From Beroe forskalii (lineage: Eukaryota > Ctenophora > Nuda > Beroida > Beroidae): a DNA stretch of 64,000 nt. Under the pieces are notes generated by a model. That model saw only the letters and a program-made list of their open reading frames with translations. It made no database searches and had not been told where the DNA came from. Below, piece by piece: positions 21,873-32,492 of this stretch (its first letter is position 1; each line of letters begins with the position of its first letter). The stretch covers positions 186,001-250,000 of the forward strand of contig WFMF01000015.1 in assembly GCA_011033025.1 (NCBI GenBank), in the 5' to 3' direction. The position numbers and the translations under genes were made by a program.

Positions 21873-24800
21873 ATGAAATTCAAGTGGCCTTCAGAATGGA
21901 AAGACTCAGATGCTATGTCATACTTCATTTCAGATTTTACTTCTTCAGCTGTCAGGTAATTCTAAATAATGTTCTAGAATCATTGAGTTTTGTTTTCACT
22001 TTTCAATTTAAATATAAATTTAGTAATACTTCTCGATGTGAGATGTGTGAATGGCCAGTTCATTTATCTACTATACTTTTCAAAACTCCAATGCAACTGA
22101 ATTTAATTTGATCACAGATCAATAATACTCTACCCATGTTTGATAATATTGTTCTGAATCAATACCATGTTTTGGAATATATGGCAATAAAAATTTGTGA
22201 CTGATATGGTCTTATTTTTTAATATTTTCAGACCATCTCGAAAACTTGCATTCTGGAGCACCCTCATCTGTGATGTATGCCTTTATCGCAAGTCACCATT
22301 TGTTACTTTGGATGACTTGAAAAGATGCCTTGCCTGGCGTGGAAACCCTCCTCATTGTAAGTCCCAAGTTATTGAACTTCAACCTGATGTCAAATTCATT
22401 CTGATCAACCTTTCTCAAGTAATAAATTAATAAGATTTGAGCAGTTACCTAAGTTTTGTCTGCCAGGTCTTGACGGAGTGCTGGACGACATGTTGACAAA
22501 ACACACGGTAGTGACATGCCCCAAGTTAACTGAAACATGGTCCCAGTGGGGGCTGGGGATATTAATGTCACCAATCACCTCCGTGTGGCAGAAGATTATC
22601 CCTGACGCCTCTGAGCAGAAGTTCGTCGTATTATCCGTGTTGGAAGTAATTTTCATATTACACGATACTAATCATAATGCATTCAATTGAATATTGCTTG
22701 ATTGAGCTTTTATTATGTGAAATTGAAATTGGGAATTGGGATATTTCATCCGAAAGGTGCTAGTATCCCTTCTGCAGTGTGCAAGATATTTATCAAAAAA
22801 CCAGCTTCTGATATGAAATTATAACAATCGCAAACACTTTCCTATGTCCATCTTCTCATCTTATAACCGCTCATACTTTATAATACTTTAATTATTAATT
22901 TATTGACGTGCACAATCAGTCTTCTTCCTTAGGAGTGCACCTCGAAAGTGCTGACTCACATTCACAGCAAAAGTGTGACACTGCTTTACACTGCCAAGGA
23001 ATGGCATGAGATGATGGCTCTCTTCATTCATCATTCCAACTTGCAAAACTTCACTAAGTACCTCATCTTCCAAAGGTTGGATTATTAACTATACTAGAAG
23101 GCCCGTTGGGCCTTCTGGGTCACAGGACACCCGACCCTTTCAATGCTGGCTACAGGGCACCACCATGCCAGCATATAATTGCCCTAGTCAGGACCCTGGT
23201 TTCTTAGACTTGAAAAGTTGAAAAAATGGACATTAAAAGATTAAAGTACGCAGTATTTTCAAAATTCATGAGCCACAACGCAAGTTTCATAAATAATAAT
23301 ATTGAATTATGAAAATTAGTGACAAAAACAATTGAAACGTATTAAATTGGAATAAAATGAACAATTGCGGTTTTTTTACGTTTGGAAGTGTCAAATGTGA
23401 TATCTTACACTAAGTTAGTCATTGATGCAATTTTTTGTTACTGGGGGTGGGGGTGCAACGTAACGAAATTACGAAATATTCACATAAGAGCTTTGAAAAT
23501 AAATGAAAATATAGACCAAATTTCACGATTGCATATTAACCTCGAACAAACAGCTGTTAAATAAGAAGAACTCAAAAATAATGTTTTTTAATCTTAAGTT
23601 CAGATTAGGAGAATAGATGGGCAACAAATTTGAATCCGAGCTTATTAAAATCAAAATTGTTTGCATTTTTATCTTTTCATAACCCACTTCTAGCTTCAGT
23701 AAATAATTGAATTCCTCATTCCGTCGAATTCTCGCAGCAAACCATCGAATTGTTTTCTTGAAAGAATTACCGCTAATTTTCATAATGGAACAACTCTTAC
23801 CATTTCTCCTACGACGGTGATAAGTTAGTCTTCGGTCAAAAACTTTTGACCGAACTCGAAAATTCTATTGGGAACCAGGGAACGTATAAATTATGAATTT
23901 CAACAGTGGAAACGTTTCCAAAATATACAACAACGAAATGGCAGATTCTTCGTGAACATGCACGTGCAGTTTTGCGCGCGCTAGCCCATGTATCCATAGC
24001 AACGCGCTCAACTGGTGAATCAAATCTAAAACTCGATCATGTTTTTCGCGACCCTTTTCCAACTTTGAGCGTTAACCACAAAAAATCTAAAGCCTTTATT
24101 CAAAAAAAAAGAAGAATGTAGCAATACGAAGACACCTTTTCTACCACCCTGCAAAAATCGCGGTTTTTCAACACCTAGTTTGTCAGATTTTCTGGGAGAG
24201 CGGAGGCTCCTACCTTGAACTACCTCTCTCGATTATAATAATAGATGAGGGTGTTCGCTAGGAGCTTTCCATTCTATTTTAACCTTAAAGTTGTGCTTAT
24301 TGAAGTAGACTTATAAACGTTCACTTAAAGAGCGCGATGCTCTAGTTGAGCTATTAACATAATTCTATGTGCACTAAATTTTCCAAAATCACACTTATTC
24401 ATTGTCGCACTATCTAAATTTACTAAGGTGATTACTGATTAAGCACTAATAAATATCGGGTGTGCCAAATAAGCACCATGACGGCACCACGGCTGCACCA
24501 TGGTAACGCCACGGTGAAATTTTTGGATGTCATATGGCTGCCCGGTTATACGTTGCCCTACGTTGTTGCAGGAAAAATGTGGTGTGTCCTGCTAAAAAAT
24601 GACTGAGTTATCATCAAAAACAGGGTTTTTGGTCAGGTCTGAGCTTCTGGTGCAAAAACTAATAAGCCATACTTGTGAAATCTCAAAATTTCGGTATTAT
24701 TTAGAAACACACGCCAAAAAGGCGAGGTTGACTTTAGTTCACTTTTTCCTTTTTTTGGCACACCCGTAGACCGGCACTAAAATAATGATCGCGCTACTTA

Positions 24801-26613
24801 TCGAATTTCCTCTGATCTTTCAGTTGAAAACTTCTCCGTTGCAAATACTGACTCCCAGCCCTGCATGTCCCCAATTCAAGTAGCGCCCCATAACTCCCAG
24901 GCACATTACCACTCACGGAGACCCCTTGTCTCTGGTGAAAGTGAGGGCTAAGTCAGAGCGTGGTGTCAGCCAGATAAACCAGGTGGACGTGGCTATAGGG
25001 GTGGCTCTAGCGACTCAGGACATGTTGGAAGCCAGGATAAAACACCTCAGGGAGCAAGTCCACGAGCTTCACGCTGCAGCGGTAACTGCAATGGGGCGAA
25101 ATAGAGCAGAGGCTTTGGCAAATCTACGGTAAGTAATGTTGGACAGAATGGCATTATCTGGAAATTTAGGATCATGGTTTTGATACTTTCAAAGAATTTA
25201 AGAGAGGAAAGTAAATGTTGGTCAAGAATCAAGATGCGTGCTTGGTAAATAGCTAACATGGGACATTTCAGCCGTAAGAAGATGTACGAGAAGTCGTTGG
25301 TGAACCAAGAAGGAGCCCTAAATAACACCGAGTCTCTGCTTCTTCAGCTCCAGGAATCACAGCAGCAAAAAATAGTGGGTTTACTTCCGACTCACAATCA
25401 GGAATGTGTGATGCAATAAGACGATTTGAAGAGGACTGAGTCTTCAGATCATGTATCTGATTTAAATATTAGATCTGTCAGTAGTAAACTTGGTTTCAGC
25501 TAGTTCATGTGGTAAAATGAGGATGAGGTTTGATATTATATTGAATTTTAGTATAATGATCTATATTAAAGAATAGAACAAGTGATCGATTCCCAGGTGA
25601 TATCCACTCTAAAGGTTGGTGCTGATGCGCTCAACCAGAACAAAGTGTCCCTCTCAACTGTCGATAACATCATGGATCAGCTGGAAGAGGCAAGCTACTT
25701 CTTATTAACTCCTCAAAATAGGGATCCGGGTCCCTTTTCCATGCTGAATGTAAAGCTTTTGAACTGTGAAAATGCGAGGAGAAAATAGATCTATTGATAT
25801 TGATGTTGTTAAAAACATAACCCATCATTGAACTTGCCATCATATTACACTCGCACGTGTTTAGATTGTAATTTTCACCCTATTCTCTCGCAGTATAAAG
25901 AGTATGAAGATGACTTGAACTCAGCTCTGGCGCTTGACACGACCTCCAGTGCTGATGACACCGCTCTTAGCGAGGAACTCGCAGCGTTGCTGGCTGACAA
26001 CGCCCACTCACCGCCCGCCAAGAAACTGGCTTGTCACGTGAGTTTAACATAGTGTTATCCACGGGACATAATGTTACACTCCTACATTCTTACATTGAAC
26101 TTTAACATGTATTTCATGGTAATAATCACTTTAATAATTCAGCGCGCAATTCGGTTGCAAGTTCTTCAAAGCAGATAACTACCTTTCTCTGCTCTAAACT
26201 TGTTTAGTCAATGTTATTTCCTGACATTTTCACTTTTTCAGGTTGTCGCACCAAACGTTATAGACCTGACAGGGGACGAAGGCTGCATCCCTTCAACCCC
26301 GTCATCTGGTAACATCACTAGCGTGTTATCAACTAGCGAAGAGGACGAACTGGCTTTCATTGAGAGTCAGTTGAGTAGGTGTCCTGACCCCGTGCCAAGT
26401 GACACCGTGTCAGGTGACGGAGCAACACCAACACGTGACCAGTTAGCACGTGACCTACCAGCACGTGACACGATGTCACGTGCTCCTGAGTTTGATGAAT
26501 GTGAGCACCCTGTGGAGAGGGAGAGTGCCCCTAAAGAGGTCACAGCGAGGCTCTCCCCTGAGCTGAGACGAAAACCTGGGCGAAAGTTGGTAGGGACTCT
26601 AGCTATGGAGTGA
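21873..26613 (+). CDS. CHMP7: CHMP7, nine exons, complete
   Basis: Exons 21873-21955, 22232-22356, 22467-22645, 22933-23075, 24901-25128, 25272-25378, 25577-25689, 25894-26037 and 26242-26613 join in frame to 497 residues (human about 453). CHMP7 is an ESCRT-II/ESCRT-III hybrid that recruits CHMP4 for nuclear-envelope sealing and endosomal sorting. The N-terminal half (1 to about 235) is the tandem winged-helix region: start MKFKWPSEW, then FWSTLICDV, DDMLTKHTVV and the Trp motif WSQWGLGI. The SNF7-like core follows: INQVDVAIGVALATQDMLEA, basic RRKKMYEK, and QVISTLKVGADALN near 290-310. A C-terminal MIM-like segment is EEDELAFIESQLSR (about 407-420). The tail to 497 is longer than usual. Intron 7 uses a GC donor (GAG|GCAAGC). 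The last codons (KLVGTLAME, stop) come from the first unit of the 51 bp repeat. Intron 4 holds a MITE and a 1.15 kb element. The start ATG matches the family N-terminus. Neighbour on the far side is a convergent membrane-protein exon. Confidence 0.92.
23092..24235. mobile_element. ~1.15 kb non-autonomous element in CHMP7 intron 4 (family R3)
   Basis: Absent from the same intron of copy A, so the empty site is known (about 17,365-17,375). Starts with the hairpin AGAAGGCCCGTTGGGCCTTCT-like palindrome followed by GGTCACAGGACACCCGACC. Related copies lie at about 60,700-61,500 and 61,567-62,176, and a 5' fragment at about 54,590-54,650. No coding capacity. A terminal hairpin without long TIRs would suit a Helitron-type element, but I cannot confirm the ends. 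Confidence 0.65.
24457..24766. mobile_element. MITE in CHMP7 intron 4, copy B
   Basis: Bounded by CGGGTGTGCCAA and TTGGCACACCCG. Orthologous in position to 16,825-17,128, therefore older than the inverted duplication. Confidence 0.7.
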
Positions 26614-26670
26614 CATGGTGTTAACACTGCAAGGAAGTTGGTAGGGACTCTAGTGATGGAGTGACATGGT
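26582..26670. repeat. Two units of the 51 bp minisatellite
   Basis: AAGTTGGTAGGGACTCTAGC... occurs twice. The first unit overlaps the end of the CHMP7 reading frame and supplies its stop codon; the second is in the 3' UTR. This is the short allele-like state of the array at 12.7-15.0 kb. Confidence 0.9.
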
Positions 26671-27065
26671 GTTATTGTTACTTTGATAATTTAGATCTTC
26701 TTTTTTTATAAAGGTGGTTATGTTTTAAGTGAACATTCTTACGATACTTAGTGTTTTCCTGATAGCCACAGATCAATAGATAGTTAGTTGATGAAGTATC
26801 GATAACAACACCTGTGTGGTAATACTCTATCAATATTCAATATCCTGCAAAGTGCAAAATTAGCTTCCTTGTCTAAATTCCGAATTAAATATGTTTTTAT
26901 TACCTGTGATAATAATTTACTTTGATTTAATAAATTTCTTTACAGGAAGCTCTGTTTTTACTTTCAAATCAATCTAATCCTTCAAAAGATGAAATAAAGT
27001 TCGTTTGATATCATTAATAATAATTACTCTTTCAGCCCCCTAGCCGATTTTGCTGTTTTACTTAA

Positions 27066-27379
27066 TTAGGTTTTTAGATTCTTCAAACTGCAACTGATAC
27101 GAAAACCAACCCCAACTTCAGCTGTCTTCATTAATTTGTGAAACCATTGAGTATTGATTAAAGAAGCAAAACCATTGGTGTTGGTAAAATATAATGCTGT
27201 ATTGAAAAGTAATGTTACATGCATCATAATTACTATCAAAGCTGTGATCATGTGAAGCAGATAATTTTCATTATAATCTGAAATCAAGTAAGAAAATATA
27301 AATGATAAGGCCATCAATGCAATTAATGAAAGCTTTAAAGCATGTGAAATATACCAATCCAAAAAGCTGCATTCGATGT
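27066..27379 (-). CDS. Terminal exon of an unrecognised multi-pass membrane protein (partial)
   Basis: After a TTTAG acceptor (exon start 27,379) the frame runs open to a stop at 27,066-27,068, about 104 residues. It contains two hydrophobic stretches, LSLIALMALSFIFSYLIS and MITALIVIMMHVTLLFNTAL, then a soluble tail ending SCSLKNLKT. The inverted copy at 11,984-12,297 is 314 bp long as well, with nearly all amino acids kept except a stop. I could not find the upstream exons, which should lie beyond 27.4 kb on the minus strand, and I do not recognise the family. It is convergent with CHMP7, about 450 bp from its stop. Confidence 0.5.
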
Positions 27380-27520
27380 CTAAATCATTTTAAGCTCTCA
27401 AAAACATAATTGTGAAATTCGTTTAACATTCCAAATCAAAAACTATAACATCAATTCACATTATTTCCTTTTGTTATTGAAATAAAATTATGATATTGGC
27501 ACACTATAATACTATATCTG

Positions 27521-29069
27521 TTATATCGACTAGTGATAGAAAAACTAATAAAACAATATGCTCATTTAACCACAGTTTTGTTGTCTAGTGTCAAATTAAC
27601 CTTCAAAATAATTGTTTATAATAAGTTCTTAATTGACTGTTCTTATGTCTGATATTATGGCGGAGGTACAGTGGCACTTTACATCCACTTCACATGTAAA
27701 CCCCTGATGATTGCAGTTGTTTCCCTTCTTCAGATCTGCCTTTACACCTGGGTAGTGAGCAATAAGATACACTAGAGATGGAAAAACGGATAGGCCCCCA
27801 ATAAATCAATAAGGCATGAAGTGCAAGTCAGTGGCTTGTACATGATAAACCTCATATTTTGTCTACTTAATACACAGGCACCTGCCTATCCGGTAATGAA
27901 TGGGATAATTCCCAAGGGATGCATATTGCATAATGCATAAATAATGGTTTAATCAAGTAATGGTTTAATCAATGTATTATAGAGGGTATAGATACCCTAG
28001 TAAACTTGAGAGGTAAGTATAACTTGTTTGGAACATCTGAACCTGATCAGACCCTTCTAGGTGGAATATCGATGATACAGTGCAGCATTATTTATTGTAA
28101 ATTTGTTAGCTTGTAGGTATCAACAATTAGAATGTTTGCTATTAAGATATTCGCCATTATTAGGATATTCACCATTATTGGTATGGAAAAAAGCAGATTC
28201 AATGAAAACCTTTAAATTTTCATCAAAGTTGATGATGAAAATCAAGTTTTGGAGAAGATTATTGATTTTACCTTATTCCACAATCCAGAAGTGAGAAGAT
28301 CGTTTCCATTACATCACCGTTTCAGAGATACTTCGTTGCTCACAAGGCATCATGAGAGTTTTCCATTAATTAAACCATTAGATTCTTTCGTACAGCTGTT
28401 GCATTACTGAAGTACCTAATGCAGACCCCTGTGGCACGGCTTCAGCCAAAACTGGCTTGTGTAATCGGAAATGAAATGATTAGTAATATAGTAATTGACA
28501 TACTGTAATTGGTTATATTATACTTTTAACTTTATAACCCAGGTGTCTCGACCTTTTGAGGTGCGGCATATTATGTTGCGCCTGGGTGCTTTTTTGCTGC
28601 GTGCAAAGTACTTTCAATGCAACACGCATTAAAAAGGCACCCAAGCGCGGCGTAATACACCCCGCTTCAAAAGGTCGAGTCACCACGGTTTTGATAAATC
28701 AAAATGACAAAACTGATACTACCTGTCGATATAATTACCTGAACAGTGAGGAAGATGATGATGTAATTGTTTCATCCAAAACAAGGCACTTATTGTTTTG
28801 GATGATTTTCATATTAATATTATCATGATTCAGAATTATTAAATATTGAAATTAGAAAATGAATTTTTTTCAATTCAATAATTTCCTATGCCATAAACAC
28901 ATCCCCTTAACAAACATTATTTTAAATTGTTAAACATTTTAAAAACATTCCTTTATTAAATTAAATTTGAGTTTGTTTTCTGTGGGAAGTGTGAACCCTG
29001 ATTGTCGGATCCGTAACACCGACAGCTAAATCTCTAGTTTTAGAACCACAAACCTCGCTCCTTCACCGT
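27521..29069. other. Intergenic; weak cysteine-rich minus-strand frame
   Basis: No gene I can defend. On the minus strand at about 27,790-27,640 a ~55-residue open stretch contains CNHQGFTCEVDVKCHCTSA preceded by a CTCTAG acceptor-like site; it could be an exon of a cysteine-rich secreted or membrane protein. Short repeats with ATTCGCCATTATTAGGAT lie near 28,150. Confidence 0.25.
28547..28680. mobile_element. Imperfect fold-back MITE
   Basis: CTCGACCTTTTGAGG at the left pairs with CTTCAAAAGGTCGAG at the right, and the arms continue as imperfect complements (GCGCCTGGGTGC / GGCACCCAAGCGC) around a central loop. No coding capacity. Confidence 0.6.
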
Positions 29070-32000
29070 TTAAAATATACCGATTTCGTGGCAGGCTGGT
29101 GGATCATCTGGAGTGTCGAAGGTGAAGGTCTCGCCCTCTGAACATGTTATCTCGGAACTTCCTTTGTTTATGTTGGTTCTTCCCATGCAGAAGACTGTTA
29201 TGACCGTTCCTCTCAACACAGGGAATTCTGTTCTGGTTGCGATGTTCGGCCAACTGGTCGAAAGAGCCGTGCATTGCGGCAAGGGAACTGTGGATGGAAC
29301 ATTGAACACAGAACATTGCACATTACCTATAATACTTATTCATTATCCATCATACCCCGTTATAATTACCTACCCATTAATGTACTGTTCACTTTTCCAG
29401 TGACTAAGGTCTATAGACTTGTAATGATGTTTATATTAGTATATAAGTGGTGAGTGGTATTTGAGGGTCAGTCAACCAGAATTTTGAAAGGTCTTGAAGT
29501 TCATACCGCATTCAGGGCTAGGCTCGCTTCCGTCTTCATTTCTAAACTTGGAGAAGTCTGCGCATGTTATGAGGTTATTCCCTTGTAACTCATAATGTGA
29601 TTCCGAACAGGCAATGGTTATTACAACCCCTGTCATAACTGGGAAACTGCCTCCAAGCATTTCCACGCCTTCCCAAGACCCAGGGAATCCGAAGCATTGG
29701 GCTGAAATTATTAAGCATATCATTCGTTCTGGTTTGACGCTTTGGTTGTTTGTTAGTTACAATTTGTAAGTTTTTAGTTCATCACCACTATTCCACAAGT
29801 CACTATGTTATTCACTATCATGGAATTTTGCTTTTTTCTCCCACAAGAGGGTTACAAAGTTCACAGGATAACATCTACAGCAAAGCGTTTTGAGCATATC
29901 ATATTATGTCAGAATTTAGAAAGCATGGAAATGGAAGGCAATAGGCATCCGTACCGTGATGTGGCTCAATGGTCCACAGCACCTCATCGTTATCGCTGGT
30001 CACATCCACATAGTTGTCAGTTGCTACGAGGTGTTTGCCCTTGTCATCTCCCATCTTCATGGTTATCTTGTATCCATCCTTTGGAAGTCCTAAGAGGGAG
30101 ATTATGTCTCCTCATGGAATAGACTAATAACCAATCCATCATAAAATAAGATTAAATCTTATTTAATTTTTTTTCTATTCCAGGCTCGTTTTAGCTGCCT
30201 TGTTAGTGCAGAAAAGCCTTTGAATGAAATTTGATTCTATAATGGAGCACTGGAAAATCTATTATACAAGCGAGGGCTATGAGACGCCAATGAGGAAGTG
30301 GGAGGAAGTACTGTTCCTTGATCTCACCTGTGACCACATACCTCCGAAAATTAGGTAGTTAGATAAGCATTCAAATTACAAAGTCTCGTTGGCAGTATAT
30401 CTACATTCGGCGCAACTTTGCTTATATTGCTATAATGACTGTTACCTGAATGAATGGCAGCATAATCACTTGAATTTAACTTGCAATCGTAAACATGGCC
30501 TACCTGCTGTAATCTCTCCGACGGGTTCGATGTCCCAGCACTCATTTTCTATTATGTGAGGTGTGTGTATAACCGCTCTCTTCAACGATTGATCGGGAAG
30601 TGAGTAGCCAGGATCATGATATGTTGACAGCCAGTACCGGGAAAATTGGTCACTGTTTGAATCTAAGAGTTAAATCATTAATGATACAACTTTGGTAAAA
30701 TGATAAAGTTAGAATGGGTTACTTTTGTGATTTTTGGCGATTCACGCTACAACTTCTACCACACTTAATTGTGCCATTCAAATTAATTTCAACAAGCTCT
30801 GCACATTTCGCAATGTTATTTTCCTGTAAATAATATTAATCTTATCAAATAATATCACACTCTCTTATCGAAATTAGAATAATTGTGATTCATTACTGAA
30901 TTTCATGACATCTTATCACACTTCATTCCGTGAATGCTGCATTACAGTAGATTATTTATTAGTAGTGTCATCCAAAAGATTATTCTTCTATTCCAAGTTC
31001 ACTCAACCGCCGTACGAGCATTTACAGGATTCAATTATAATATTATAAGCCTATAACGGGCAGCTCTTCAGTGCAGTTTCCTAAACGCTCATTAAATGAA
31101 CCATGTGGCTGCTTAGCACAGTGGAAATGGCACGGAATTGAACCTTGGATTGTTCGACCACGAGCCAATCAGCCAGACTCAATACCATTTTAAAAACCAA
31201 CCGAACAATTAAATGCGTTATAGAGTTTTGCTAATGAAATACCATGCCAACCTAAATTAACTGCGAACTTATAGCACGTCTCCCCCGCGTTGTAGCTGTT
31301 AACGATTCTCCACAGCTCACCCTCGTCCCTGTCGTCATGATCCTGCACGTACACAGGGTAGGAGGAACTGTAAGGGTCACCACTTTGAGAAGGGTGAGAC
31401 GCATACTTGCCGGCTGCTGGGCCGTCTACCTTTTTCAGTCGATAGAACTGAGCAGAATCAAACACCTTCACGCCTGTAAGATGAGCAATATTCGTATAAG
31501 AATGTGACTGCTGTCTGATCCCAGCTAATATAGATATAGAAGACTGAAATGTACCTCGGCTCAATTCATTAGCTCATTGGAGTGTCGATGCACATTTGGG
31601 GGACGTGGACCTATCAGGGTGTACTTCAGGTTCCCTTCATTAATTCATTAGGAGATTAGTACTTTAGTACTTGTAAAGTTTTAAGTAAGTGAAATGGATA
31701 GAATTTACTTATAATTTTTAATCTTAGTAGGGTATTGGAAATAACAAGGTACAATTAAAGTTGAAACTTACAGTCTTCTTTCGATTGACGCACACAACTC
31801 ATGTCAAAGGATACTATGTACTGATACAGATATCTATTTCCTGTTGTCCCATTTGATTCTGTCCTTCGGGACTCAATCGCATCCTTTAGGTAGCAGCCAT
31901 TTAAGTGGTGTGGGCTCTTAACTAGTATCGCAGCCTTACAGGCGCTGTCCTCTAAACACAAGTCCACACACGCCTCCTCTGTGAAGTCACCTCTATTGGT

Positions 32001-32492
32001 CCTCAAGTCACTGCCTGGCATATCAACTCCCTCTTCTCGGCAGCATTGCAGAAAGTAATCCCCTGAACAGTGCAGTTACTGATCAGCTTATAGTATCACA
32101 GATCATAGAAATAAATGAACTTGTACCTTATCAAAATTTAAAATTTTATTTTTGAATTCCTGTTGCGTTGAGACGTAATGAAATGAAAAAGTTCTGGCAG
32201 CTGGGGGAGTGGGGGCTGTGCCCAAAACTCCTGTAGTGTGGAGCCCAAGGGGCGAAGTGAAGATTTTGGAAAGAAGTCAGCGGCAAAGGTCTGGAGGTGA
32301 AACCCTCAGCAGGGTCCGAAGTGACAAGTCCAGGACCCTGCAAATAGTTGATGATTATCAATAATTATAACATAATTGATTGTAAGTATAGTCGGATATA
32401 GTAGGGTAGCTGTAGAGTGCAGACTCACCATTACTATCCCCAATGAAGGTGAGAAGCAGTAGTCCACACAGGCAACCACAACTCGAAAACAT
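29070..32492 (-). CDS. Secreted mosaic protein: signal peptide, PAN/apple-like, beta-trefoil-like, two CCP-like domains
   Basis: Seven exons read on the minus strand: 32492-32429, 32062-31772, 31473-31252, 30662-30504, 30089-29955, 29701-29507 and 29287-29070; 427 residues. Every intron is phase 1, the signature of exon-shuffled extracellular modules. Residues 1-21 are a signal peptide (MFSSCGCLCGLLLLTFIG). Residues 22-118 resemble a PAN/apple module (EEACVDLCLEDSACKAAI, LNGCYLKDA). Residues 119-290 contain two similar halves with YRLKK...GELWRIV and YKITM...EVLWTIE, suggesting beta-trefoil or ricin-like repeats. Two CCP/sushi-like domains (about 291-355 and 356-427) follow the pattern C...G..I...C......ITC...P.C. 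The protein is likely exported to the extracellular space or mucus, with a binding or recognition role. No orthologue name is claimed. The ATG was chosen because it begins the signal peptide. Confidence 0.75.

Larger units (their letters stand above)
22330..27520. repeat. Right arm (B) of CHMP7 inverted duplication
   Basis: Inverted relative to 11,847-18,118. It holds CHMP7 from the end of exon 2 onward, two minisatellite units, and the convergent membrane-protein exon. The boundary on the 5' side falls inside exon 2, which is why copy A lacks exon 1. Confidence 0.9.
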
